DNA from: an uncultured Collinsella sp.
GTDB lineage: Bacteria > Actinomycetota > Coriobacteriia > Coriobacteriales > Coriobacteriaceae
Assembly: GCA_900544865.1 (NCBI GenBank)
Contig: UQXA01000016.1
Coordinates: 1-41,557, forward strand
Direction of reading: 5' to 3'
Length of the DNA stretch: 41,557 nucleotides
The position numbers and the translations under genes are program-made. Each line of letters begins with the position of its first letter. Within the stretch, counting starts at the first letter, position 1. The notes beneath the pieces are model-generated. The model was not told the origin of the DNA and made no database searches. It saw only the letters and a program-made list of their open reading frames with translations. Shown piece by piece: positions 1-8,367 of this stretch.

Positions 1-81
1 CACTGGAACACGAGCCGGAGGCAGGTGAGATTGAAGGGCCTGACCCCGGAGGAGTACCGGAATCAGGCCCTTGCGGCCTAG
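1..81 (+). CDS. IS3-family transposase OrfB, C-terminal end (partial)
   Basis: Only the last 26 residues are present, read in frame from base 1 to a TAG stop at 79-81. They contain LKGLTPEEYRNQALAA, the typical C-terminal end of IS150-like OrfB (rve integrase family) transposases. The catalytic DDE residues lie upstream, outside the window, so activity cannot be judged. The inverted repeat starts about 12 bases after the stop, as usual for this family. Confidence 0.75.
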   Translation, partial: HWNTSRRQVRLKGLTPEEYRNQALAA

Positions 82-119
82 TCGCTATTTAGGGCGTCCA
101 AGATTTGGGGCGCAGTTCA
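1..119 (+). mobile_element. Right end of an IS3-family insertion sequence
   Basis: The first 119 bases are the 3' end of an insertion sequence that runs off the window edge. The end of a transposase reading frame is followed by a terminal inverted repeat at about 93-119. Read inward from the junction the repeat is TGAACTGCGCCCCAAATCTT, which has the TG...CA ends and C/A-rich body of IS150-group IS3 elements. The junction lies inside rfbA: codons left of base 120 no longer match the RmlA family. The left end and any target-site duplication lie outside the window. Confidence 0.8.
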
Positions 120-622
120 CTCTTGGGCTGGGCGGGCTTCTCCTCGATGGAGACGGCCCTGCCCTCGCCGTCGAACTCCACGACGCCGAAGCGCTCGGGG
201 TCGTCCACGTGGTAGCCGAAGACCGTGGCGCGGCCCGACTGCGCGTTCTCGACGGCCTTCTTCAGGTGGCGCGAAAGGCCGTTGCCGTAGAAGATGTTGT
301 CGCCCAGCACGAGCGCGCAGGGCTCGCCGCCGATGAACTCCTCGCCGATGGTGAAGGCCTGCGCCAGGCCGTCCGGCGAGGGCTGCTCGGCGTAGGAGAG
401 GTTCACGCCGAAGCGCGAGCCGTCGCCCAGCAGGCGCTGGAAGTTGGGCAGGTCGGTCGGCGTGGAGATGACCAGGATGTCCTTGATGCCCGCCAGCATG
501 AGCGTGGACAGCGGGTAGTAGATCATGGGCTTGTCGTAGACCGGCAGCAGCTGCTTGGAGGTCACGAGAGTGAGCGGGTACAGTCGCGTGCCGGACCCGC
601 CCGCGAGGATGATGCCTTTCAT
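120..622 (-). pseudogene. rfbA: rfbA/rmlA glucose-1-phosphate thymidylyltransferase, cut by an IS
   Basis: RmlA makes dTDP-glucose from dTTP and glucose-1-phosphate, the first step of dTDP-L-rhamnose synthesis. The N-terminal 167 residues are intact: nucleotide-binding GGSGTRLYP at residues 8-16, KQLLPVYDKPMIYYPL, LGDNIFYG and EEKPAQPKS. The family continues with a sequence like NYAVTGLYFYD and is about 290 residues long. Here homology stops after KPAQPKS, and nine codons read from the IS end lead to a stop at about 91 (open frame 89-622). The ATG at 622 has a GAGGA ribosome site eight bases upstream. The C-terminal half may survive beyond the IS, outside the window. Without it the enzyme should be inactive unless another copy exists. 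Confidence 0.85.
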
Positions 623-652
623 TTAATCTGTCCTCTACAATCGAAATGCGCT

Positions 653-931
653 TTAGATCGAGTGATAAATAAGACTTGGGTATCCTATTTTGCTAAACCC
701 CCTCATTCTTAACGAAATAGGTAAGGTAATGACTGCGGAATATGGCCACCTGAATTGCCCCTTCCATTTTTCGATGCTCGACCAAGGGAGATTGATTCCG
801 GTTATTTCAGGTTGGTTAATCCAATCAGCCATTTTGAGTAAAAAGTCATCTTCTCGTTCGAAAACAGGAAGTCCGGTATCTTCACCGATGATCGCGTGCC
901 AAATGTTGGTAATGGACTCACTTTGCTTCAA
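653..931 (-). pseudogene. Unrecognised C-terminal fragment
   Basis: An open frame of 92 codons runs from a TTG at 931. The frame stays open upstream to a TGA just after the acyltransferase stop. I do not recognise the protein. It has a Trp/Pro/Arg-rich part (LPWSSIEKWKGQFRWPYS) that looks like real coding sequence, and no visible ribosome site or good start, so a remnant of a longer gene is the likeliest reading. Base composition is lower in GC than the housekeeping genes, like the rest of this end of the operon. The opposite strand is also open (690-980), but its predicted protein looks less natural. Confidence 0.3.
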
Positions 932-963
932 CGCTATGAAAAGCGCCAGTATCGAAAATCAAT

Positions 964-1919
964 TTATAATCCCACAATGATGTGAATTCGTTCGGGCAAA
1001 TAACGACCGCAAAGTGATACAAGCGAATAAGATCCGGCAAGAGTTAGCGCCCAAACAGCAAATGTCGAAACACCAAGTGGAATGACGAATAATCCAAGCA
1101 GTTTCCAAACGGCCTTGAGAACAAGTATATGGCAGAGGTAGATTCCAAAAGAGGCGTTCCCAAGGTCAACAAGCAAAGTAGAAGATAATCGCGACTTGAA
1201 TGATCCCGGAACCGCCATAAGAAGCGCGATCACAGCTAAAGAGGTCGCGGCAGAACCGAGCTTAAGCTGAGTTGTGGCCATATTGAAATCGCCAGTCAAA
1301 TACCACCAGAAGCCTGCGACCTCCTGAATTATTAAAAATATAAAGAGCACTGCAACAAGCTGAGTGGTTCGTCCTTCAATGAGCGCAGCCCAACGCCTCC
1401 AGTCGAGACCGAAAACATAAAAGATGAGCCACATGGGGCAGAAAACCTGTATTAGAGGCAATGCGATACCGGCAACGGCAGCGAGCTCCCTTAGAAGCAA
1501 GCAAGCCGGTGTCACACAATAGACAAAGAACCTATACCGTGAAAGGAGCCTGAACAGTACCGGAGTAAGCAGCACAAGCTGTGAATAGACCAATAGATAG
1601 TACATCTGAGCCGATACGGAGCCCACGGCGAACGCCAGAAACCCAGACGCCCATGAAGGGCGGGAAACGCCGCAAGATAGATAACGCTCCAGAACGCATA
1701 AGGTCCGGCAACCTTGCTAATGCGGCGTCGAAGACCCCCCCCCGCATTAAATTTGCGCTCGTCGGTAAGAACACCGGATAAAAACAAGAACAACGCAACA
1801 GAAAAGTTGAGGAATGGGCGAATGGCGACCGACGCGGCACATTGAGGAAGACAGTGGATAAGCACCACTGCGGAAATCGCAAGCCCACGAAGAGCTTGAA
1901 GGTAGCGATCCTTGGCCAT
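964..1919 (-). pseudogene. Acyltransferase 3 family O-acyltransferase, frameshifted
   Basis: Two overlapping frames together make one membrane O-acyltransferase of about 318 residues. The first (from ATG 1919) contains RYLQALRGLAISAVVLIHC, with the family's Arg and His residues, then FLFLSGVL and AFWSVIY. The second frame resumes with FLAFAVGSVSAQMYYLLVY and several membrane helices to LPERIHIIVGL. The break lies at about 1630-1670, where one added base (for example a fourth T in GGTTTC) would rejoin the frames. Such enzymes acetylate surface polysaccharide sugars. The ATG directly follows the stop of the upstream FrhB-like gene, with ribosome site GGAAGGAGA. A run of nine G residues (coding strand) lies at 1735-1743, about 80 bases before the break. 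The frame is natural across that tract. Sequencing error is the alternative to true decay. Confidence 0.75.
1735..1743. repeat. Homopolymer of nine C (G on the coding strand)
   Basis: Nine identical bases lie inside the O-acyltransferase gene. Tracts of this length are prone to slipped-strand mispairing and can switch surface-modification genes on and off. With nine bases, the frame from the start codon through AFWSVIY is continuous, so the tract is in its 'on' length for that part. The actual frame break is further downstream. Confidence 0.6.
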
Positions 1920-3137
1920 CTAGGCTCTCCTTCCAACGAGTCTCTTTAGTCGTCGTTTAATACCACCAAGCTTGCCGCGGACACGCTGCCAGAGAGTGGG
2001 GCGGAAATCCCACTTGTCCATGAGATCTGGGATGGAAAGCCCGGCAGACACGTCGTTCAAGAACTCGTCGCGCTTTGGATAAGGCGTGACAGAATGGACG
2101 AGGCTAGGGTTGCCCGCGATTACCCCATCAAGCGTCGCCGGACCGTTTGCAGTAAGCCCAGAAATAGCCTCGAATGCCCGCACGCCCTTCTCGGTATTGC
2201 ATAGGACGGCAGATACGCCCTTGGAGTTGTCGACCTCGGGATGGGTATTCTGGAACCCCCAGAAATCACCGAGCGTGATATCGGCGCCGCTGGAGCGCTT
2301 TGCTGGACATGCCAGACAGGACGAACGAAGGCTCGCATTGGCCAGAAACGCTTTCATGTACCAGTCTTTGCCGAATATCTGGGACTCGGTGTCCCCGGTG
2401 TTGTCTTTCTCCGCTATGTGCTTGTACATAGCGGAGTAAGACAACCATCCGGTTGTCTTACTCCGCATATTGACGTCGCAGACGTCCGACCCGAAGGCCT
2501 CACCACGGTAGTCGACCCAGCGCGACCAGAGCTCTGGAGACGGAACACCGTGGCAGATGACGTCGACGCCGAGGAAGAGGTCAGAGTCGGCGAGTTTCCC
2601 CAGGTATGAGCGCATGCCAGCCACCTGGCATGCAGTACCGGCAAAGAGCGCCGGCCTGCCTTCACGCAGGGCAGCGCGGACGCCCTCGAAGACGCCGCGG
2701 CCAACCGCGCTCTGAACGTATTTCGAGCGCATAACGGCGCCGAGCGCCGGCCTGTCCTCCACGAGCACGTGACGAAGCTCGCGGCAACCGTCCGTCCACG
2801 CGGCGCCCGCCACAACACCGCCGCGCGAGAGAGCGTCACCGGCGAGTAGACCGAACACGCCGCCCGACGACGATCTATCGAGCAAGCCGACGTCATGAGC
2901 CTTCGCCCAGAGCGCGAACTCGCACCCGTCCTCCCCAGGGGCGTTGAGCGCCGGGCATACGGCGTCGCACGCCCCGCAGCCTACGCACCCGGAGGCGTCG
3001 ACGGTGGGGTGTAGGAAGCCACAATCATCGGGTTCCATGGAGATGCATGACTTGGGGCAGCGGGCAGCGCACGCGCCACAGCCGCAGCAACGGTCGCCAA
3101 GCGAGACGACCCTCGGGGATTTCTCGGAATCATTCAT
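1920..3137 (-). CDS. FrhB-like Fe-S protein (coenzyme F420 hydrogenase/dehydrogenase beta family)
   Basis: The 405-residue protein starts with a 2x[4Fe-4S] ferredoxin module: CCGCGACAARCPKSC at about 17-31 and CVGCGACDAVCP at 51-62. The FrhB N- and C-terminal domains follow, with SSSGGVFGLLA, GTACQVAGMRSY, VDVICHGVPSP and SCLACPAKRSSGADITLGDFWG. The family transfers electrons through FAD and Fe-S clusters. Copies in capsule loci are often found with polysaccharide pyruvyl transferases, and their substrate is unknown. It starts eight bases after the flippase stop and abuts the acyltransferase. A compound hairpin at 2409-2466 encodes residues 224-243. F420 use is not implied by the family name. 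Confidence 0.85.
   Translation of the reverse strand: MNDSEKSPRVVSLGDRCCGCGACAARCPKSCISMEPDDCGFLHPTVDASGCVGCGACDAVCPALNAPGEDGCEFALWAKAHDVGLLDRSSSGGVFGLLAGDALSRGGVVAGAAWTDGCRELRHVLVEDRPALGAVMRSKYVQSAVGRGVFEGVRAALREGRPALFAGTACQVAGMRSYLGKLADSDLFLGVDVICHGVPSPELWSRWVDYRGEAFGSDVCDVNMRSKTTGWLSYSAMYKHIAEKDNTGDTESQIFGKDWYMKAFLANASLRSSCLACPAKRSSGADITLGDFWGFQNTHPEVDNSKGVSAVLCNTEKGVRAFEAISGLTANGPATLDGVIAGNPSLVHSVTPYPKRDEFLNDVSAGLSIPDLMDKWDFRPTLWQRVRGKLGGIKRRLKRLVGRRA
2409..2466 (-). repeat. Compound perfect hairpin inside the second FrhB-like gene
   Basis: Two inverted repeats share a middle arm. The long one pairs 2431-2446 with 2451-2466 (16 bp, four-base loop). The short one pairs 2409-2419 with 2426-2436 (11 bp). 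Both cannot form at once. The sequence is in frame and codes for residues 224-243 around the family's R-x-K motif. A matching arrangement occurs at the homologous place in the other FrhB-like gene (9792-9850). Confidence 0.85.
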
Positions 3138-3145
3138 GATGGACC

Positions 3146-4651
3146 CTATCTAAGGAACGGGAGACGAGAGACGACCGCGATACGTTCGTCCTTCGTTAGG
3201 ACGGCGAGCCAAAGGGCTATGGCGAAAAGCGCGCTGTAAACGGCGCCCCACTCGAGGAACGCGGGCCATCCGTTGACGGGCAGGACCGCCGTGCCAGCGA
3301 GGCAGGCGACGGTGACGGCAGCCCAGGCGAGCAGCACCGGCAGGTTCCGCTTCCAGAAAAAGAGCATGTCGAGACCGACCCGCTTCTGGTAGTACCAGTT
3401 CATCCACAGTCCGTTGCCGAGCACGATGCTGACGACATAGGCGATCGCGGGGGCCCACGGCCCCAGCGCCGGGGCGGCCGCGGCGGTGAAGGCAACGTTC
3501 CCGACCGCCATCGCAAGGTAGACGAGACTCCTGGCGTGGTGCATGTTCTTGGCCCTCTGGATCTCGATGCCGACGTTCTGACAGAGGGGCACCATGACGG
3601 GTAGCGTCATGGCGAGCACGAGCCAGTAGGCCTCGGCGAAGCCCGGGCCCGCCCACCTCGTCACGAAAAACTTCCCGAGAATAGCGAAACCTCCGTACAC
3701 CCAGCAAAACAGTACCATCTGGTAGCGGCCCACGCGCGTCATAAGGCGAGTGAGCTCGGCGTTGTCGTCCGAGGTGGCGACGATGCGGTTGACCTTCGGA
3801 ATGAAGACGTTCGACATCGTGGTGGAGAGCGAGTAGAAGACCTGGCGGATGTTCACGGCCACCGCGAACAGAGATACCGCAGTCGCGCCCGAGATGGCCC
3901 CCAGCATGATGTTGGGCACGCTCTGATTGACCATCTCGCAGACCTGGTTACCGAAGATCCAGGCACTGAAGGCGGCGATGCCGCGCATGACGCCCCAGTC
4001 GGCACCCCTGAGCTCGAAGCGCATGCCCAGCACGACGATGGCGTAGCGCGCGTTGAGGGCGAGCAGGACGAGGTTCACCGCGAGCTGTGCTAGGGCAACG
4101 CCCACGGGCCCCATACCGGCGGCCAGCAGGGCCCAGGCGCACAGCGGCGTCGCAAGCGTGGTGACGAGCTGCCTGGTCTGCTGGTAGACGAAGCGCTCGT
4201 GCGCCGTGATGTAGGAATTGAACACGACGGTGAACAACGTCGAGGCGACGTTGAGCGTCATGATGGCGAGCAGCTCCCGGGCGAGCGAGACCTGCGCCTC
4301 GGTGAACCCGGCCGAGAACACCGCGCCGGCGTTTGCGGAGAAGCCCATGCCGAGGGCGACCGCCGCGGCTGTGACGGCGACGTAAAGCGTGAGGTACATG
4401 CCGTTCAGGTGCCGGATGTCGCGCTCGCCGCCGTGCGCCACCGTCCGCGTGTAGAAGCGCACGTAGGCCTCGGAGAAGCCGAAGGACAGGAGCGTCAGCG
4501 AGAAGACAAAGGAGTTCGAGCTCTGGAAGACGCCGTAGTCCGCCTGCCCCACGTAGGACAGTAGCATCGGCGTGTAGACGAGGTTGACGAGGTTCTTTGC
4601 GAGGATGTTGGCGTAGCCGAGGAGGGCGCCCGCCTTACGCTGGCTAGCCAC
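3146..4651 (-). CDS. Wzx-like polysaccharide flippase (oligosaccharide translocase)
   Basis: A 501-residue integral membrane protein with about 12-14 hydrophobic helices. Its N-terminus (LLGYANILAKNLVNLVYTPM, then GQADYGVFQ) is typical of the polysaccharide biosynthesis/MATE-like export family. It would flip the lipid-linked repeat unit across the cytoplasmic membrane for polymerisation. The GTG start at 4651 has GGAGG six bases upstream and overlaps the last eight bases of the pyruvyl transferase gene, so the two are translationally coupled. Its GC content is higher than that of the genes just upstream in the operon. Confidence 0.85.
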   Translation of the reverse strand: MASQRKAGALLGYANILAKNLVNLVYTPMLLSYVGQADYGVFQSSNSFVFSLTLLSFGFSEAYVRFYTRTVAHGGERDIRHLNGMYLTLYVAVTAAAVALGMGFSANAGAVFSAGFTEAQVSLARELLAIMTLNVASTLFTVVFNSYITAHERFVYQQTRQLVTTLATPLCAWALLAAGMGPVGVALAQLAVNLVLLALNARYAIVVLGMRFELRGADWGVMRGIAAFSAWIFGNQVCEMVNQSVPNIMLGAISGATAVSLFAVAVNIRQVFYSLSTTMSNVFIPKVNRIVATSDDNAELTRLMTRVGRYQMVLFCWVYGGFAILGKFFVTRWAGPGFAEAYWLVLAMTLPVMVPLCQNVGIEIQRAKNMHHARSLVYLAMAVGNVAFTAAAAPALGPWAPAIAYVVSIVLGNGLWMNWYYQKRVGLDMLFFWKRNLPVLLAWAAVTVACLAGTAVLPVNGWPAFLEWGAVYSALFAIALWLAVLTKDERIAVVSRLPFLR

Positions 4652-5717
4652 GGGCGGCCTCCGAGGGAATGCTCAATCCACATCTATCGAGGAATTCAAC
4701 AACGATCTTCCTCTGAGCTGCCAACCTGTCATACGCCTTTGAATAGTCACTCTCGAGCAGTTCCGAATTACATACGGAAAGAATTGACCGCTCAACGAAA
4801 GAAACACCCAGCTCGCTGGCTAGCGTGTCGAATCGGCTGCTCATGTCTGGACCAGTGGACTCACGAGGGCAATAAATCAGCGGCTTCCCGAACAAGATCG
4901 AGAAAATTGATCCGTGATATGAATCTGTCGCTACAAGCTTTGCGTGACGGACGGCATAGAGGAACTCTGAAGGCCCGAGGGCGTAGTAGCGCGCATCCCC
5001 TAGTAAATCGACCCTCTTGCAGCTAAGTGAATCACAGATTTCGGCAACCCTCTCTTCGTAAGCTGCACTCCCGAGGAAGTACGTCAATACATAATCATTT
5101 GGAAGCCCGCAGTGCGGCTCTTTTTCATACCTTTCCCACCAGGAGCCGTCAAACATCAGTGTTGGGTCAATCAACACCTCGGCCTTTAAGCCGTACAGAC
5201 TGTTTATAAGCTCGGCGCTCTTCTGCTCACGAACGGACAGCCTATCAAACCCGTCGAAATAGCCGTGGAACAGCTCACGCTTCTCCTCGGGAATCGTCGG
5301 AGCTGCCAAGCTTGGCGAAAAAGCAATGCGCTTTTCTCTTGGCGAAAACGTGAGAAACATAGTTGAGTTAGCGTCAGGGGAATACGGAGACCAAACTTGG
5401 TCGCTCCCAGCAACGAAAAAGTCATAGGATTTAATGTCACGTGGAGGGTTGGAATCAGATATAACCTCCCGGCTAAAGGAAATGTTACGGGAATTGAAAT
5501 CCTCAAACGAACGATGCCTCTGGATGTGGGCAACGGCAAGCCCCTTTGGAATGAGCGAAGCCAAAGACTTGAGCTTGTATTTGGCAGATCTCGAGTCCTT
5601 CTGTCTGAACGTAAGGACATCTGCACCCGAGAGTTTGAGAGTTTCTTGGACAGCAAGGTTCTGGAGCCTCTGCCCATAGTTGTCCCCATGCGTAAATGTG
5701 GAAATGCCTATTTTCAT
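4644..5717 (-). CDS. Polysaccharide pyruvyl transferase family protein (second copy)
   Basis: About 357 residues of the PS_pyruv_trans (CsaB/WcaK) family, which add pyruvate ketals from phosphoenolpyruvate to surface sugars. Seen are an N-terminal THGDNYGQRLQNLAVQ, VAGSDQVWSP at about 107-116, RIAFSPSLA, SVREQKSAELI, VLIDPTLMFDGSWW and ATDSYHGSIFSILFGKPLI, the family's conserved C-terminal block. I chose the ATG at 5717, two bases after the polymerase stop, over a TTG at 5723. AGG lies about eight bases upstream. Sequence is only distantly similar to the other pyruvyl transferase at 10.5 kb, so the two probably act on different sugars. Confidence 0.85.
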   Translation of the reverse strand: MKIGISTFTHGDNYGQRLQNLAVQETLKLSGADVLTFRQKDSRSAKYKLKSLASLIPKGLAVAHIQRHRSFEDFNSRNISFSREVISDSNPPRDIKSYDFFVAGSDQVWSPYSPDANSTMFLTFSPREKRIAFSPSLAAPTIPEEKRELFHGYFDGFDRLSVREQKSAELINSLYGLKAEVLIDPTLMFDGSWWERYEKEPHCGLPNDYVLTYFLGSAAYEERVAEICDSLSCKRVDLLGDARYYALGPSEFLYAVRHAKLVATDSYHGSIFSILFGKPLIYCPRESTGPDMSSRFDTLASELGVSFVERSILSVCNSELLESDYSKAYDRLAAQRKIVVEFLDRCGLSIPSEAARG

Positions 5718-5719
5718 GT

Positions 5720-7102
5720 TCAAACCTGTTCTTCGTCTCTATCAATAATCAAATAGTCTGCAGCCGTGGAATTCCACGACCAAGCCAGCGCTCCACAGAG
5801 CAGCAGTAGGCACAAGCAGCAGTTCACCCTTGTAAAGCACTGCGTATACAGAAAGGTAATAAGAATTGTTAGCAAAAGGAGCAAACGAACAATCCGGCCA
5901 TTAGATCCTTTTTCCTGCTCCATAAACTCACTAACCACGGAGTGGAAAAACGCTACATACGCTGCCGTCTCCCAAACCCCCATGAGAATCAAGAAAGACC
6001 CCATATCCGCTTGACCAAAGTGGTTAAACGACATGAACCCGGACGCGTAGAAGCTTGAGGCTCCAAGACCCTCTCCGAGACTCCATGTAGCCGGTCTCAA
6101 GAGAGCGAAGCCGATGATAGCAATCCTCTCGTTACTGCCGTCGGCAGCAGTACCGACGGAAGCTGAACTGCCAACCATATCGAACAGACCAAACACTTGC
6201 GTATCCACGAGGATCTGGAACGCAGGCACCAAGGCGTATGCAATTGTCAGGATAAAATACAAGGCGACAAGCCAAAAGAAGGGACCCGAAACATCCGCTT
6301 CTCCTCTCATGACTGAAATAAGCCAGAACATCACTAAAACGAGAGGAAGGATTATGAAGAGCGCCTTATTATCGTTGAGTGTCGCAAGATAGAAGGACAG
6401 GACGATAAGGCAGACGTTGTAAGCGATGGCAAGGGATGGCCAGAGAGGACCCCGAAGCCTCCTAATCCAGACGAAGTTGTAGAGCACGACGAATGAAGTG
6501 TAAAGGGCCACCGCATGGACGGACGCATAAGAGAACAGGCCGGAGATATTGTCCTCGAAGTAACTGATGTCGTTCGTTGTCGCAGCGATCATCCCATGGG
6601 TAGAGTACTGGATAAACATGATCGCCATATTGAGAAGCAATATGGCGTTGAAGACCGGAAAACCTGCATCAAAGAGTCCAAGAAGAAAATCCCTCTTGTT
6701 AGTGACCAAAAGAAAGAAGTAAAGCGTATAGACAAACGGGTAGAGGAGCAGCAAAATATTCGCCCTAAACGTTTCCATATTGCCACCCAAGAGGGCACCA
6801 GACAGCCACCCTGCAACGGTAATCAGCCCAAGTAGTAGCGCTCTACCGCTATATTTCCATCCGGAGAAGAGCGCCCTCACGCAAATCATGCCGGTAATTA
6901 CCCAGTTGAGGTATCGCCCCAGACCATAGTACTCAAGGAAGAAAACCTGCGCCAAGATACCTATAACGATCGTCGCATCCGCCAGGTCACCCATGCAAAC
7001 GGTTAGAACGCCTTGCTTATTAGGGAGATACCAACGACCTCTTCGACCAGCCCGCTCCTCCGCTTTATTTATAACGAGCCTCGCATGCCTATGATCTTGC
7101 AT
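5720..7102 (-). CDS. Wzy-like polysaccharide polymerase (multi-pass membrane protein)
   Basis: A hydrophobic protein of about 460 residues with 10 or more membrane segments. A large extracytoplasmic loop (around ASVGTAADGSNERIAIIGFALL) precedes the last helices, the layout of O-antigen/capsule polymerases. Wzy proteins share little sequence, so the call rests on topology and position beside the flippase. The ATG at 7102 is preferred over an upstream ATG at 7129 because GGAGG lies six bases before it. It overlaps the upstream glycosyltransferase by 14 bases. It would join flipped repeat units into long chains. Confidence 0.7.
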   Translation of the reverse strand: MQDHRHARLVINKAEERAGRRGRWYLPNKQGVLTVCMGDLADATIVIGILAQVFFLEYYGLGRYLNWVITGMICVRALFSGWKYSGRALLLGLITVAGWLSGALLGGNMETFRANILLLLYPFVYTLYFFLLVTNKRDFLLGLFDAGFPVFNAILLLNMAIMFIQYSTHGMIAATTNDISYFEDNISGLFSYASVHAVALYTSFVVLYNFVWIRRLRGPLWPSLAIAYNVCLIVLSFYLATLNDNKALFIILPLVLVMFWLISVMRGEADVSGPFFWLVALYFILTIAYALVPAFQILVDTQVFGLFDMVGSSASVGTAADGSNERIAIIGFALLRPATWSLGEGLGASSFYASGFMSFNHFGQADMGSFLILMGVWETAAYVAFFHSVVSEFMEQEKGSNGRIVRLLLLLTILITFLYTQCFTRVNCCLCLLLLCGALAWSWNSTAADYLIIDRDEEQV

Positions 7103-8366
7103 TGAGTACCTCCAGCAGCACACGTTCAATCAGCCTCGTGTGCATGTGAACTCCCGTGTTGAGACCTACCGAGGAGCATGGAAGCAGGTCTACGATCTCA
7201 TCTGAATCGACAAGATCGAGCGGACCAGGCTTTCCGCTCCTGAAACGATTGACCTCCCTGATAAGCCGGCTCTTATCCCTAAACAGCCCGATTAGCTCCT
7301 CCTCGTTATTCAGCACCAAACCGGACCCATGCTCAACGACAAAGTCGGCGACATTGCCTGCACATGCACTCGAAATCGTATAAGCGTTTGCGGAGTAAGA
7401 TTCCATACAGGTGTAGCTATAGGTCTCTGGACAAGATGGCCACATGACAACGATGGCAATCTCGCACTCCCTGAGAGAGTCGGTCATGGCATTTGGGTGC
7501 TTCTCATCAAATTCGACAAACCGCTTGTTCATCCCTGGATACATATCGTTCGAGCTGTTGAAGACGAAGAACTCGTACTCTTGTTCATCGACCGCAGATA
7601 CGAGGCGAAGCCAGGTCTCCCAGCCCTTTGTCTTCCTCGGCATCCCCAGAAAGGCAACCCTGATGCGCTCCCCTGCGTTCAGAGGACGTCTGTTGCCCAG
7701 ATACTCTCCAAGCAGCTTTTGGTGCGGTATTACATCAACAAGGCCCTCGTATTGGGGCCTGAATGAGAGAAACCGATTCTTCGTATAGGTCGAAGGTGCA
7801 ACAAAACGGAGATTTTTGATGGAGTCAAACAGCCCTTGGATCTTCGACTCCACACGAAGGCTGTTACTGAAGTGGGGGCATTTCTCGCAGGGAGCGTCGC
7901 CGAGCCTTGAGCTGTCACAAAAGCCGCTCCTATTTTGGAGGTTATAGCTTGTACAACACAGGTAATAGTCGTGGAGAAAGGCCCTGACCGGTGTTTTGCC
8001 TGTAACTTTTAGCAGTTCGGAGACTTTCTCAAGGCTCACGTACAGAAGGTGGTGGATATGAAGCTCAAGAAGGCTGAAGCCGCTTTTTTGCCAGCTGCAA
8101 AGGGCCTCGCACACCTGGGCAATACTGAAAACACCAGCCTCCACCCCGTCGACCGTAACCCCGAATTCGCAAAATAGCATCTGGTCGTCCCTGAACAGGG
8201 TCTTCTTAACCGAGTGGAGATAGACGTAACTTATGCCGTGCGACGCCATGGCCTGCTGACTCGCCATAATAGCCTTTGGGGTGCCGGTCTTGTCCTTGAG
8301 ATAGTCGCAAAAGGCAAGCGCTAGGACGTACCCACTATTGTGCGGTTTGGGGATGCTTTTACTCAT
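7089..8366 (-). CDS. GT4-like glycosyltransferase
   Basis: About 425 residues with a GT-B style layout. The N-terminal half has HIHHLLYVSLE and FLHDYYLCCTSYN, followed by Cys-rich CDSS...CEKCPHFS, as in several GT4 capsule enzymes. The C-terminal half has a phosphate/nucleotide-sugar region with RVAFLGMPRKTKGWETW and SCPETYSYTCMESY, the place of the GT4 E-x7-E motif. It would add one sugar of the repeat unit in the cytoplasm. The ATG at 8366 follows the GT2 stop by one base with GGGAAG upstream. A TTG at 8381 would be in the previous gene. Donor and acceptor are unknown. Confidence 0.75.
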   Translation of the reverse strand: MSKSIPKPHNSGYVLALAFCDYLKDKTGTPKAIMASQQAMASHGISYVYLHSVKKTLFRDDQMLFCEFGVTVDGVEAGVFSIAQVCEALCSWQKSGFSLLELHIHHLLYVSLEKVSELLKVTGKTPVRAFLHDYYLCCTSYNLQNRSGFCDSSRLGDAPCEKCPHFSNSLRVESKIQGLFDSIKNLRFVAPSTYTKNRFLSFRPQYEGLVDVIPHQKLLGEYLGNRRPLNAGERIRVAFLGMPRKTKGWETWLRLVSAVDEQEYEFFVFNSSNDMYPGMNKRFVEFDEKHPNAMTDSLRECEIAIVVMWPSCPETYSYTCMESYSANAYTISSACAGNVADFVVEHGSGLVLNNEEELIGLFRDKSRLIREVNRFRSGKPGPLDLVDSDEIVDLLPCSSVGLNTGVHMHTRLIERVLLEVLNARS

Positions 8367-8367
8367 A

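Noticed and set aside
71..712. Plus-strand open frame across rfbA
   Set aside because: It is the antisense of rfbA, rich in Ala/Val/Arg from high-GC complement codons. RmlA motifs on the minus strand are clear.
7381..7410. GCGGAGTAAGA match to the arm of the hairpin at 2431
   Set aside because: There is only an 11-base match and no partner arm nearby. Probably chance.
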